Below, in pieces: positions 1 through 5,168 of a stretch of DNA of 5,458 nucleotides (the first letter of the stretch is position 1; the number at the start of each line of letters is the position of its first letter). The notes beneath the pieces were generated by a model. It was not told the DNA's origin, searched no databases, and worked only from the letters and a program-made list of their open reading frames with translations. The DNA comes from Gammaproteobacteria bacterium. GTDB lineage: Bacteria > Pseudomonadota > Gammaproteobacteria > Pseudomonadales > Azotimanducaceae. The stretch lies in assembly GCA_009839405.1 (NCBI GenBank), contig VXPR01000472.1, positions 1 through 5,458 on the forward strand, given 5' to 3'. A program made the position numbers and the translations under genes.

Positions 1-471
1 GTGGCGGTGGGGCCGTTCATCGACCGTCGCGGCGCACGGCGCTATCTCATGGGCGCATTGGTGCTGGCCGCCGTCGCCCATGCGGCGTTCGCCTTGCTGA
101 CGCCCCTTTGGGATAGCCAAGCCTTCGTCATCGCCTTGGGGCTCATCGCCAAGATTCTCGGGCAGGTGGTGTTCGTGGCGGTCATCGCGCTCTTCATGAC
201 CCTGTGCTGGACCAAGGTGGCCGCCACGCAGTTCGCTATCTATATGTCGCTTGCGAACCTTAGCCGCACCATCGGATCGGCGCTGTTCGCGCTGGTGGCC
301 GTCCACATGGGCTACAGCTTGGAGTTCTTGGCGATGGCGGTTCTGCTAGCGGCCTCTGCTGCCGTGCTCTTGCTGTTCGACGGGCGGAAGCACACGGAAC
401 GGCTGAACGCGGTGGCTGCGCGGGCCGATCACGACCGGGCGGGTGAGGGCGTTGCCGATGCAGGCGGTTAG
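1..471 (+). CDS. Major facilitator superfamily transporter, C-terminal part (5' end outside window)
   Basis: This is the 3' end of an inner-membrane transporter. The frame is open from the first base, and the GTG there is probably an internal valine, not the start. The visible 156 residues open with a loop resembling MFS motif A (GPFIDRRGARR, residues 4-14), which in the family lies between helices 2-3 and 8-9. Four hydrophobic stretches follow at about residues 16-33, 41-68, 76-101 and 107-126, which fit helices 9-12. A polar, charged tail of about 30 residues ends at TAG 469-471. The stretch AATQFAIYMSLANLSRTIG (74-92) resembles AmpG/acetyl-CoA-transporter-like MFS proteins, but that is only an impression and the substrate cannot be assigned. 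Neighbouring genes give no hint of cargo. The MFS call is firm; the subfamily is uncertain. Confidence 0.8.
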   Translation: MAVGPFIDRRGARRYLMGALVLAAVAHAAFALLTPLWDSQAFVIALGLIAKILGQVVFVAVIALFMTLCWTKVAATQFAIYMSLANLSRTIGSALFALVAVHMGYSLEFLAMAVLLAASAAVLLLFDGRKHTERLNAVAARADHDRAGEGVADAGG

Positions 472-582
472 GAGCAAACGCCATAAGCGCACGCGGTTTA
501 GGTGCCAATCGTTCTAACGCGGTTGTTGCCGGGACGCTAGCCGAGGCATAGGTTGGGCTTGTCGACAGCGGATCGGGTTCGC

Positions 583-589
583 AAGGAGG
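583..589 (+). promoter_or_regulatory. Strong Shine-Dalgarno site for the small secreted protein
   Basis: AAGGAGG lies 6 bases before ATG 596. It is the best ribosome binding site in the window. It fixes the start at 596 instead of the in-frame ATG at 614, and it is the main reason to believe this short orphan gene is translated. Confidence 0.75.
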
Positions 590-595
590 CAGGCA

Positions 596-931
596 ATGTG
601 GATTCGAGATCACATGCGTGTTCGGTGCACCACCCTGGTGGCAGCGACGGTGGTGCTCTTGGCATCGGCTTCGGCGCTAGCCGACTCCCGAATGCAATCG
701 AGCTTCGAGCAGTGGGCTGCGAGCGACATCGAGCGGAGCTACGCCACGCCGACCCGGGTGAATGCCGACGGGAAGGCGGTGCCCATCGACACCAAGACCA
801 TCCCGGTAACGCACTGGCGCCCTTGGTTCGTCCCCCGAACCCCACACCCGTTCGACGGTACGCCGGCGAGCCGAGACGCCGGCGAGCGCAAAGCGAAGGT
901 GGTCATCAAGGCGGTGGCAGCCAGCGACTGA
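596..931 (+). CDS. Small secreted protein of unknown function (111 aa)
   Basis: I do not recognise this protein. It has a clear Sec-type signal peptide: a positively charged start (R4, R8, R10), a hydrophobic core at about residues 13-25, and an ALA cleavage site at 27-29 followed by DS. The mature part would be about 82 residues, periplasmic or secreted, with no cysteine, so neither a lipoprotein nor disulfide-bonded. It begins with a polar helix-like segment (QSSFEQWAASDIERSY, about 33-48). A Pro/Trp/His-rich stretch follows (HWRPWFVPRTPHPFD, 73-87), and the C-terminus is basic then hydrophobic (KAKVVIKAV). The consensus ribosome binding site at 583-589 supports the start. The gene stands alone, 124 bases after the transporter and convergent with the downstream operon. 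That it is a real gene is likely; its function is unknown. Confidence 0.65.
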   Translation: MWIRDHMRVRCTTLVAATVVLLASASALADSRMQSSFEQWAASDIERSYATPTRVNADGKAVPIDTKTIPVTHWRPWFVPRTPHPFDGTPASRDAGERKAKVVIKAVAASD

Positions 932-952
932 CTCGGGCCTTCCATCACGGCA

Positions 953-998
953 AAGGCGAGCGACAGAGGCCGCAGGCCGTTTTCTTGCCGCTCGCCTT
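953..998. terminator. Nested inverted repeats between convergent genes, probable terminator
   Basis: Perfect 10-base arms AAGGCGAGCG (953-962) and CGCTCGCCTT (989-998) enclose a smaller hairpin, GGCC-gca-GGCC (968-978), which on the plus strand is followed by GTTTTCTT (979-986). The inner hairpin with its T-run could end plus-strand transcription of the small secreted protein gene. The outer stem begins 2 bases past the glutathione transferase stop codon at 1001-1003 and could serve the minus-strand operon, although only a short T-run follows it there. The position, filling most of the 69-base gap between convergent genes, supports a bidirectional terminator. The short inner stem keeps confidence moderate. 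Confidence 0.5.
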
Positions 999-1000
999 GT

Positions 1001-1621
1001 CTAGGGAAGAGGGATAGGTTGACCGAGGGCTGGTACGTCGTAGCCTCGCTGCACCGCCTCTCTCGCGGCGATGGCGAGATACCAACGCTTGAGGTTCGGA
1101 AAGTCGTTCCAGTCGATGCCCTGCCACTCGTAACGGGAGATCCACGGCCAGGTCGCCATGTCGGCGATAGAGTACTCGTCGGCCAGCCAGTCGCGGTCTT
1201 TGAGGCGCCTGTCGAGCACACCGTATAGCCGGGCCGCTTCCGTGCCGTAGCGGGCCTCGGCGTACGGGGCCTTGCCTGGGTTGAAGCGCAAGAAGTGGTG
1301 CGCCTGCCCCAGCATGGGGCCGACGCCGCCCATCTGCAGCATCAGCCATTCGAGCGTCGCCCAGCGGTCCGGCCCCTGAAAGCTCCCAGTGCGGTCGGCG
1401 AGATAGAGCAGGATTGCGCCGGACTCCATCATCGCGCGCCCGGTTTGGTGGTCGACGATGGCGGGAATCTTGTTGTTGGGGCTGATCTTGAGGAAGTCCG
1501 GGGCGAACTGCTCATCCTTGCCGATGTTCACCGGATGCACGCGGTAGTCGAGCCCCATCTCTTCTAACGCGATGGACACCTTGCGTCCGTTGGGCGTGGC
1601 CCACGTGTATAGATCAATCAT
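1001..1621 (-). CDS. yfcG: Glutathione S-transferase, YfcG/YghU (Nu) type
   Basis: A cytosolic glutathione transferase of 206 residues, close to the length of E. coli YfcG, a glutathione-dependent disulfide-bond oxidoreductase with low classical transferase activity. The N-terminal thioredoxin-like domain (about 1-80) carries the YfcG signature YTWATPNGRK with T9 and N11, the residues that replace the usual catalytic Tyr/Ser/Cys. It also has the SPNNKIPAI motif with the cis-proline at 53, and E66-S67-G68, which bind the glutamyl end of glutathione. The all-helical C-terminal domain has GGVGPMLGQAHHF (98-110), typical of this family, and the N-capping box SIAD (151-154). It is the last gene of the aroG-led run. 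Its ATG lies inside the end of the methyltransferase gene (8-base overlap), and GGAAGAGG (1631-1638) sits 9 bases upstream. The family is certain; the in vivo substrate is not known. Confidence 0.9.
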   Translation of the reverse strand: MIDLYTWATPNGRKVSIALEEMGLDYRVHPVNIGKDEQFAPDFLKISPNNKIPAIVDHQTGRAMMESGAILLYLADRTGSFQGPDRWATLEWLMLQMGGVGPMLGQAHHFLRFNPGKAPYAEARYGTEAARLYGVLDRRLKDRDWLADEYSIADMATWPWISRYEWQGIDWNDFPNLKRWYLAIAAREAVQRGYDVPALGQPIPLP

Positions 1622-2387
1622 CGATGGCGGCCTCTTCCAATGGCTTCGTCAGGCGCAGCAGCAAGCGATCGGTCTTGCCCCGCACCGCTTCGTCGAACAC
1701 CATCTTGGTGTAATCGTCGTCTGGATTTCTGAGGATGTCCGACGCCACCACCTCGAACCCAGCGTCCTCCATGAGGGGCAGTGCGGTGGTGGCGTCGAGC
1801 CGATGCAGGGCGTTGTTGTCGTTGCCGGACTCGCCGTAGTGGTCTATGAGCCCCAGCACGCCGCCCGGCTTTAAGAGCGCCTTGACCGCCACGAGGAATC
1901 CCGTGGCTGCCTCCTCGCCCATCCCGTTGTGGACATCATGGAAGTTGAGGGCGGTGATGGCGGCGTCGAGGGAGCCCGGCGGGAGGCCGGTTGCGGCGAG
2001 GTCGCGGTCCAGGCGCACCACGTTGGGCAGCCGATCGCCGGCGAGGCGAGCGGTGATGGCCTTCTCGTAGTAGCCGTCGCGGAAGGCCAGCATCATTGGC
2101 GGGTTCTGCGCATAGACGGTGCCGCCGTCACCCACGGCGATGGACAGCACCTCTGTGTACCAGCCGCCGGAGGCGACCAGGTCCATCACAGTCATGCCCG
2201 GTTCGATGCCGAGGAAGGCGATCACCTCGGCGGGCTTGCGCCCCGCGTCGCGGGCGCGGTCTTCTTCGCTGCGGCCTGGCGCCCCTAACTCCTCGGCAAG
2301 ATCCGCGGTGGACGGTAGGGCGATGGTGCATGCCATCGCCAGCACGGCAAGCACCCGGTGCCGGCCACGCGTTGTTGCTTGGATCAT
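1614..2387 (-). CDS. Exported class I SAM-dependent methyltransferase-like protein
   Basis: A 257-residue protein with a Rossmann methyltransferase fold. Motif I is VMDLVASGGWYTEVL (67-81), with a GG in place of the common GxGxG. LDAAITALNFHDVHN (140-154) matches the post-I/motif IV region, and LLKPGGVLGLIDH (171-183) is the usual strand-5 signature. It resembles the 'predicted methyltransferase' group COG4798, whose members have a similar Asn-[FY]-His-Asp motif and are often exported. The N-terminus is a Sec signal peptide: R8, R10 and R12, a hydrophobic core at about 13-24, and possible cleavage near STA-D (28/29). The start at 2387 is chosen because GGAGGGG lies 8 bases upstream and the signal peptide begins there; the frame stays open to an ATG at 2480, inside suhB. 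It lies 46 bases after suhB and overlaps the next gene by 8 bases. The substrate is unknown. Confidence 0.8.
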   Translation of the reverse strand: MIQATTRGRHRVLAVLAMACTIALPSTADLAEELGAPGRSEEDRARDAGRKPAEVIAFLGIEPGMTVMDLVASGGWYTEVLSIAVGDGGTVYAQNPPMMLAFRDGYYEKAITARLAGDRLPNVVRLDRDLAATGLPPGSLDAAITALNFHDVHNGMGEEAATGFLVAVKALLKPGGVLGLIDHYGESGNDNNALHRLDATTALPLMEDAGFEVVASDILRNPDDDYTKMVFDEAVRGKTDRLLLRLTKPLEEAAIDD

Positions 2388-2395
2388 GGCCAGGT

Positions 2396-2402
2396 CCCCT
2401 CC
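2396..2402 (-). promoter_or_regulatory. Shine-Dalgarno site deciding the methyltransferase start
   Basis: On the minus strand GGAGGGG precedes ATG 2387 by 8 bases. It selects this start over the in-frame ATG at 2480, which would add 31 residues, overlap suhB and bury the signal peptide. Confidence 0.7.
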
Positions 2403-2433
2403 GGCGTGATTGGCATCGTTGGATGAGCTTACG

Positions 2434-3273
2434 CTAGGAGGTAAGCGCCGTAGGGCGCCCGAGTGCCGCCTCGGTGCCATTGCGGATCGATCGAAGCAGA
2501 TGGCGAATTAGACGCGGGTTAGCGGCGACGACGTTCCCGGTTTCGAGAAACCGGTCGCCACCGTCGGCATCGCTGACGAAGCCGCCGGCCTCACGAACGA
2601 TGACCGCGGCGGCGGCCATGTCCCAGGTCTTGAGGCCAAACTCGAAGTAGCCGTCGAGGCGACCGGCGGCGACCCAGGCAAGGTCCAAGGCTGCGGCACC
2701 CTGACGGCGAAGAGTGCGGCATTCGCGATTCAGGGCGCCCGTCATGTGGCCGTAGGCTGCGATGCGGTCGGGTGCTCGTTCCGACACCAGGCCGGTGCCG
2801 ATCACCGCCTCGTCGAGCTGCCTGTGGCCGGACACGCGCAGAAGGCGGCGGCCGTTCAAGCGCGCGCCGTCGCCTCGGGATGCGGTGAACTCCTCGTTGT
2901 GGACATGATCCACGACCACGCCGTGCATCAGCGTGCCGTCGCGCTTGACGGCGATCGAGGTGCAGAAATGGGGGATGCCGTAGAGGAAATTGGTGGTGCC
3001 GTCGAGCGGATCGACGATCCATGTGTAGCGAGCGTCCTCGCCGTCGCCGGCGGCCGCTCGTGTGCCCCGCTCCTCGCCGACGATGGTGTGGCCGGGATAG
3101 GACGCGAGGATGGTTTCGACGATGGCGTCTTCGGCTTGCCGGTCGATCTCGGTGACAAGGTCGTTCTTGCCTTTGTGCTCGATCGTGAGCGTATCCACCC
3201 GATCCATGGCCGGCAGGATGATGCGGCCGGCGCGACGGGCCGCGCGCAGCGCGATGTAGGCCATCGGTTCCAC
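2434..3273 (-). CDS. suhB: Inositol-1-monophosphatase family protein SuhB
   Basis: A Mg-dependent inositol monophosphatase family enzyme of 279 residues (E. coli SuhB has 267), cytosolic. The catalytic set is complete: E67 and E68 in GEE, motif A WIVDPLDGTTNF (85-96) with D88 and D91, and motif B WDMAAAAVIVREAGG with W217 and D218. The segment RRQGAAALDLAWVAAGRLDGYFEFG is SuhB-like rather than CysQ-like. E. coli SuhB also joins the NusA/RNA polymerase antitermination complex on rRNA operons; its arginine pair in that segment is kept here (R189, R190), so the role is possible but unproven. The GTG start at 3273 gives MEPMAYIALRAARRAG, which lines up with MHPMLNIAVRAARKAG of E. coli. ATG 3264 is the alternative and sits at a better distance (11 bases) from the weak AAGGA. 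It follows aroG by 41 bases, probably in one operon. Confidence 0.9.
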   Translation of the reverse strand: MEPMAYIALRAARRAGRIILPAMDRVDTLTIEHKGKNDLVTEIDRQAEDAIVETILASYPGHTIVGEERGTRAAAGDGEDARYTWIVDPLDGTTNFLYGIPHFCTSIAVKRDGTLMHGVVVDHVHNEEFTASRGDGARLNGRRLLRVSGHRQLDEAVIGTGLVSERAPDRIAAYGHMTGALNRECRTLRRQGAAALDLAWVAAGRLDGYFEFGLKTWDMAAAAVIVREAGGFVSDADGGDRFLETGNVVAANPRLIRHLLRSIRNGTEAALGRPTALTS

Positions 3274-3309
3274 GGTCCTTGCTACTTGCGGCGCTGGCGA
3301 GGAGGTGGG

Positions 3310-3323
3310 GCCGCCTAGGCGGC
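3310..3323. repeat. 14-base perfect palindrome at the aroG stop codon
   Basis: GCCGCCTAGGCGGC reads the same on both strands and is centred on the aroG stop codon (TAG at 3317-3315). No T-run follows, and the next gene starts 41 bases downstream, so a terminator is unlikely. It could form a small hairpin at the end of the aroG message or be chance in GC-rich DNA. Confidence 0.5.
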
Positions 3324-4370
3324 TTGGCGTCTGGCTTCGACCGCTTCGGCCAGCCCTTCGAGGCTGCGCACGGTGTCGTCCCAGCCAATGCAGGCGTCGG
3401 TCACGCTCTGGCCGTAGGTCAGCTTGCCGCCGAGCTTCTGGTTGCCCTCCACCAGATTGCTCTCGACCATTACGCCCATGATGCGGGGTTCGCCACCGGC
3501 GAGTTGGCGTGAGAGTTCGGCGAGCACATCTACTTGGCGGCGGTGGTCCTTGTTGCTGTTGGCGTGGCTGGCATCGACCATCATGCTCTCGCCGAGGCCC
3601 CCTTCGCCGAGGATCCGGCTGGCGTAGTGTACCGAGGGATTGTCGAAGTTGGTCTTGCCGCCGCCGCCGCGCAGGATGATGTGGCAATCCGGGTTGCCGG
3701 CGGTGGAGAAGATGGCGGAGTGCCCGGTCTTGGTCACCGAGAGGAAGATGTGTGGGTGGCGGGCAGACTTGACTGCGTCGGCCGCCACTTGGATGTCGCC
3801 GTTGGTGGTGTTCTTGAAGCCGATGGGACAGGAAAGCCCCGAGGCGAGCTGGCGGTGCACCTGGCTCTCAGTGGTGCGGGCGCCTATGGCGCCCCAGCAG
3901 ACAAGGTCGGCGATGTACTGCGGCGTGATGAGGTCCAGGTACTCGGTGCCGGCGCCGATGCCGAAGCCAGCGATGTCGAGCAGAAGCGAGCGGGCAGCCT
4001 TAAGGCCGGTGTTGATGTCGAACGAATTGTCGAGGCCCGGATCGTTGATGAGGCCCTTCCAGCCGACCGTGGTGCGGGGCTTCTCGAAGTAAACCCGCAT
4101 GACGATGCAGAGGTGGTCGTGGATCCCCTTCGCCAACTCAGCGAGCTTGCCGGCGTAATCGCGCGCCGCGTCGGGGTCGTGGATGGAGCAGGGGCCGACG
4201 ATGGCAAGTACGCGGTCGTCGAGGCCGTTGATGATGTCGCTGGCCTCTCGGCGGCTGTTGAACACCATCGCCGATGCATCCGGCGTGATCGGCAGTTCCT
4301 CGATCACTTCATCGGGTGCACGCACCTCCTCCATGCCGGTGATGCGAACGTCGTCGGTGTTGTATTGCAT
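3315..4370 (-). CDS. aroG: 3-deoxy-7-phosphoheptulonate (DAHP) synthase, class I, AroG type
   Basis: Catalyses the first step of the shikimate pathway, phosphoenolpyruvate plus erythrose 4-phosphate to DAHP, in the cytosol. The protein has 351 residues, against 350 in E. coli AroG, and aligns without gaps over about the first 230. Metal ligands are C61 (GPCSIHDP), H269 (DASHANS), E303 (MVESN) and D325 (TDACIGW). Phosphoenolpyruvate and phosphate contacts R92, K97, R165, K186 and R234 are present, within VMRVYFEKPRTTVGWKG and GARTTESQ. Residues tied to phenylalanine feedback in E. coli AroG (D146, P150, L175, L179, S180, F209, S211) are also kept, while 147 is Leu and 221 is Phe, so inhibition by an aromatic amino acid is likely but which one is uncertain. 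It leads the four-gene minus-strand run. No clear Shine-Dalgarno site precedes the ATG, and I see no TyrR box upstream. Confidence 0.95.
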   Translation of the reverse strand: MQYNTDDVRITGMEEVRAPDEVIEELPITPDASAMVFNSRREASDIINGLDDRVLAIVGPCSIHDPDAARDYAGKLAELAKGIHDHLCIVMRVYFEKPRTTVGWKGLINDPGLDNSFDINTGLKAARSLLLDIAGFGIGAGTEYLDLITPQYIADLVCWGAIGARTTESQVHRQLASGLSCPIGFKNTTNGDIQVAADAVKSARHPHIFLSVTKTGHSAIFSTAGNPDCHIILRGGGGKTNFDNPSVHYASRILGEGGLGESMMVDASHANSNKDHRRQVDVLAELSRQLAGGEPRIMGVMVESNLVEGNQKLGGKLTYGQSVTDACIGWDDTVRSLEGLAEAVEARRQAA

Positions 4371-4432
4371 GTCGGGCGCACCCTGGGTGGGGCACGCACC
4401 CTATCACGGTGTCCCCGCGACGGGCGAACGCA

Positions 4433-4453
4433 GCAACTTGCGGGCAACTTGCG
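4433..4453. repeat. Tandem 10-base repeat with 11-base spacing in the divergent promoter region
   Basis: GCAACTTGCG occurs at 4433-4442 and again at 4444-4453, start to start 11 bases, about one helical turn. Each copy contains the inverted repeat GCAA-c-TTGC. Repeats on one face of the helix are typical of paired operator half-sites. They overlap the likely -35 region of the plus-strand gene and lie 63 bases or more upstream of the aroG start, so a regulator bound here could affect either gene. No known regulator box is recognised. Confidence 0.45.
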
Positions 4454-4464
4454 ATTGATACACT
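4438..4464 (+). promoter_or_regulatory. Putative extended -10 promoter for the HolD-like gene
   Basis: TGATACACT (4456-4464) fits an extended -10 element (TG, one base, then TACACT, 4 of 6 matches to TATAAT). TTGCGG (4438-4443) is a weak -35 at 15-base spacing. Transcription would begin at about 4470-4472, only 2-4 bases before ATG 4474. There is no Shine-Dalgarno sequence before that ATG, which agrees with a leaderless or nearly leaderless message. This is a prediction from pattern only. Confidence 0.4.
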
Positions 4465-4473
4465 GGCCCCGCG

Positions 4474-5133
4474 ATGGCGCATGGCAGTGCGAAACATGCT
4501 TGGTTCCGGCGCCTTGGCGTCGATGTCTGGGTGCGTCGGTCCGAACCGAAGGGGGAAGGGCCGACCGGCGAGCGAACGGAAGCGGCTGCCGGGGTGCCGC
4601 AGCGTATGCCTGCCGCCATCGTCACTCCTGCCCCGGCTCGAGGTCAGTTCCAGCCTGCGCCTGCAAGACGCTTGCAGGATTCGCAGCGGTCGCCTGCGTC
4701 AGGGGATGCCACTTCGGCGCCGGCCACCGAGGCTTTCACCATCCGCTGCCTGCGACTCGGCGATGTGTTTGCGGCCATCGCCGAGGACGCTTGGCTCCGG
4801 CGGCGGTTTCTGCTCGATGTGATGCGCGCCATGAACGGCTTTCGTGGCGCGAAGGTGCAATCGCTGCGCTTCGACTGGCCGCAGCCCGGAGTCGCCGCAA
4901 GCAGTCAACCGGAACGCGCCTTTGCCGCCTTTGCGGGCCATCAGATGGAAGGCGAAGCCATGCGCCGCGTGGTGTCCGGCACGAAGGCTGCCGCCACGTG
5001 GGGCCTCGGCGAGGAGGAACTCCCGACGCGAGCCATCGAACGCGGCATTTACGTGAATCCCGGCGATGAATCGCCTGAGGCGAAGCAAGCCTTGTGGCGG
5101 CTGATCGCGGAGTCGAAACTGCCGTCGCTATAA
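4474..5133 (+). CDS. holD: Probable DNA polymerase III psi subunit (HolD-like), divergent, with long linker
   Basis: A 219-residue soluble protein, tentatively the psi subunit of the clamp loader, which joins DnaX to chi (HolC). The N-terminus AWFRRLGVDVWVRR (9-22) matches the LGI-x2-W-x2-R pattern of E. coli psi (QLGITQWSLRR), the segment that binds DnaX. The end, SPEAKQALWRLIAE (200-213), resembles NPTARAALWQQI near the end of E. coli psi, and RFLLDVMRAMN (111-121) resembles its VSDVLRALT. Residues 24-87 are rich in Ala, Pro, Arg and Gln and look like a disordered linker; E. coli psi (137 aa) lacks it. The ATG at 4474 is the first start after an in-frame TGA (4456-4458), with no Shine-Dalgarno site. 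It lies 35 bases before prfC; in E. coli holD is also near prfC, with rimI and yjjG between. Identity rests on short motifs and context; otherwise a hypothetical protein. Confidence 0.55.
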   Translation: MAHGSAKHAWFRRLGVDVWVRRSEPKGEGPTGERTEAAAGVPQRMPAAIVTPAPARGQFQPAPARRLQDSQRSPASGDATSAPATEAFTIRCLRLGDVFAAIAEDAWLRRRFLLDVMRAMNGFRGAKVQSLRFDWPQPGVAASSQPERAFAAFAGHQMEGEAMRRVVSGTKAAATWGLGEEELPTRAIERGIYVNPGDESPEAKQALWRLIAESKLPSL

Positions 5134-5168
5134 TCCGCCGCCACCGATCCGCAATAGACCGTCCTCGC

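Noticed and set aside
1..3. GTG at the first base as the transporter's start codon
   Set aside because: The protein would begin in the middle of the MFS fold with only four helices, so the gene is cut by the window edge.
553..1017. 154-codon plus-strand frame overlapping the small secreted protein gene
   Set aside because: It has no ribosome binding site, runs through the terminator-like repeats and into the transferase stop codon, and has low-complexity composition. The 596-931 frame has a signal peptide and a consensus site.
2388..2480. 31-residue extension of the methyltransferase to ATG 2480
   Set aside because: It overlaps suhB, has no ribosome binding site, and would bury the signal peptide; ATG 2387 has GGAGGGG at 8 bases.
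3310..3323. The palindrome at the aroG stop as a terminator
   Set aside because: There is no T-run after it on the minus strand, and suhB follows closely in the same direction.
3274..3687. N-terminal extension of suhB by about 138 residues to an upstream ATG
   Set aside because: The extra part overlaps aroG out of frame, is an Arg/Pro/Gln-rich shadow sequence, and is absent from SuhB proteins.
4398..4406. TGATAGGGT on the minus strand as an extended -10 for aroG
   Set aside because: Only three of six bases of the hexamer fit, and no -35 sequence lies at a proper distance, so I do not call it; the aroG promoter is not located.
3534..5069. A 511-codon open frame on the plus strand
   Set aside because: It runs antisense to aroG and then out of frame through the HolD-like gene. 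Its Gly/Val/Ala- and Arg-rich product is typical of a shadow frame in GC-rich DNA, and aroG is beyond doubt.
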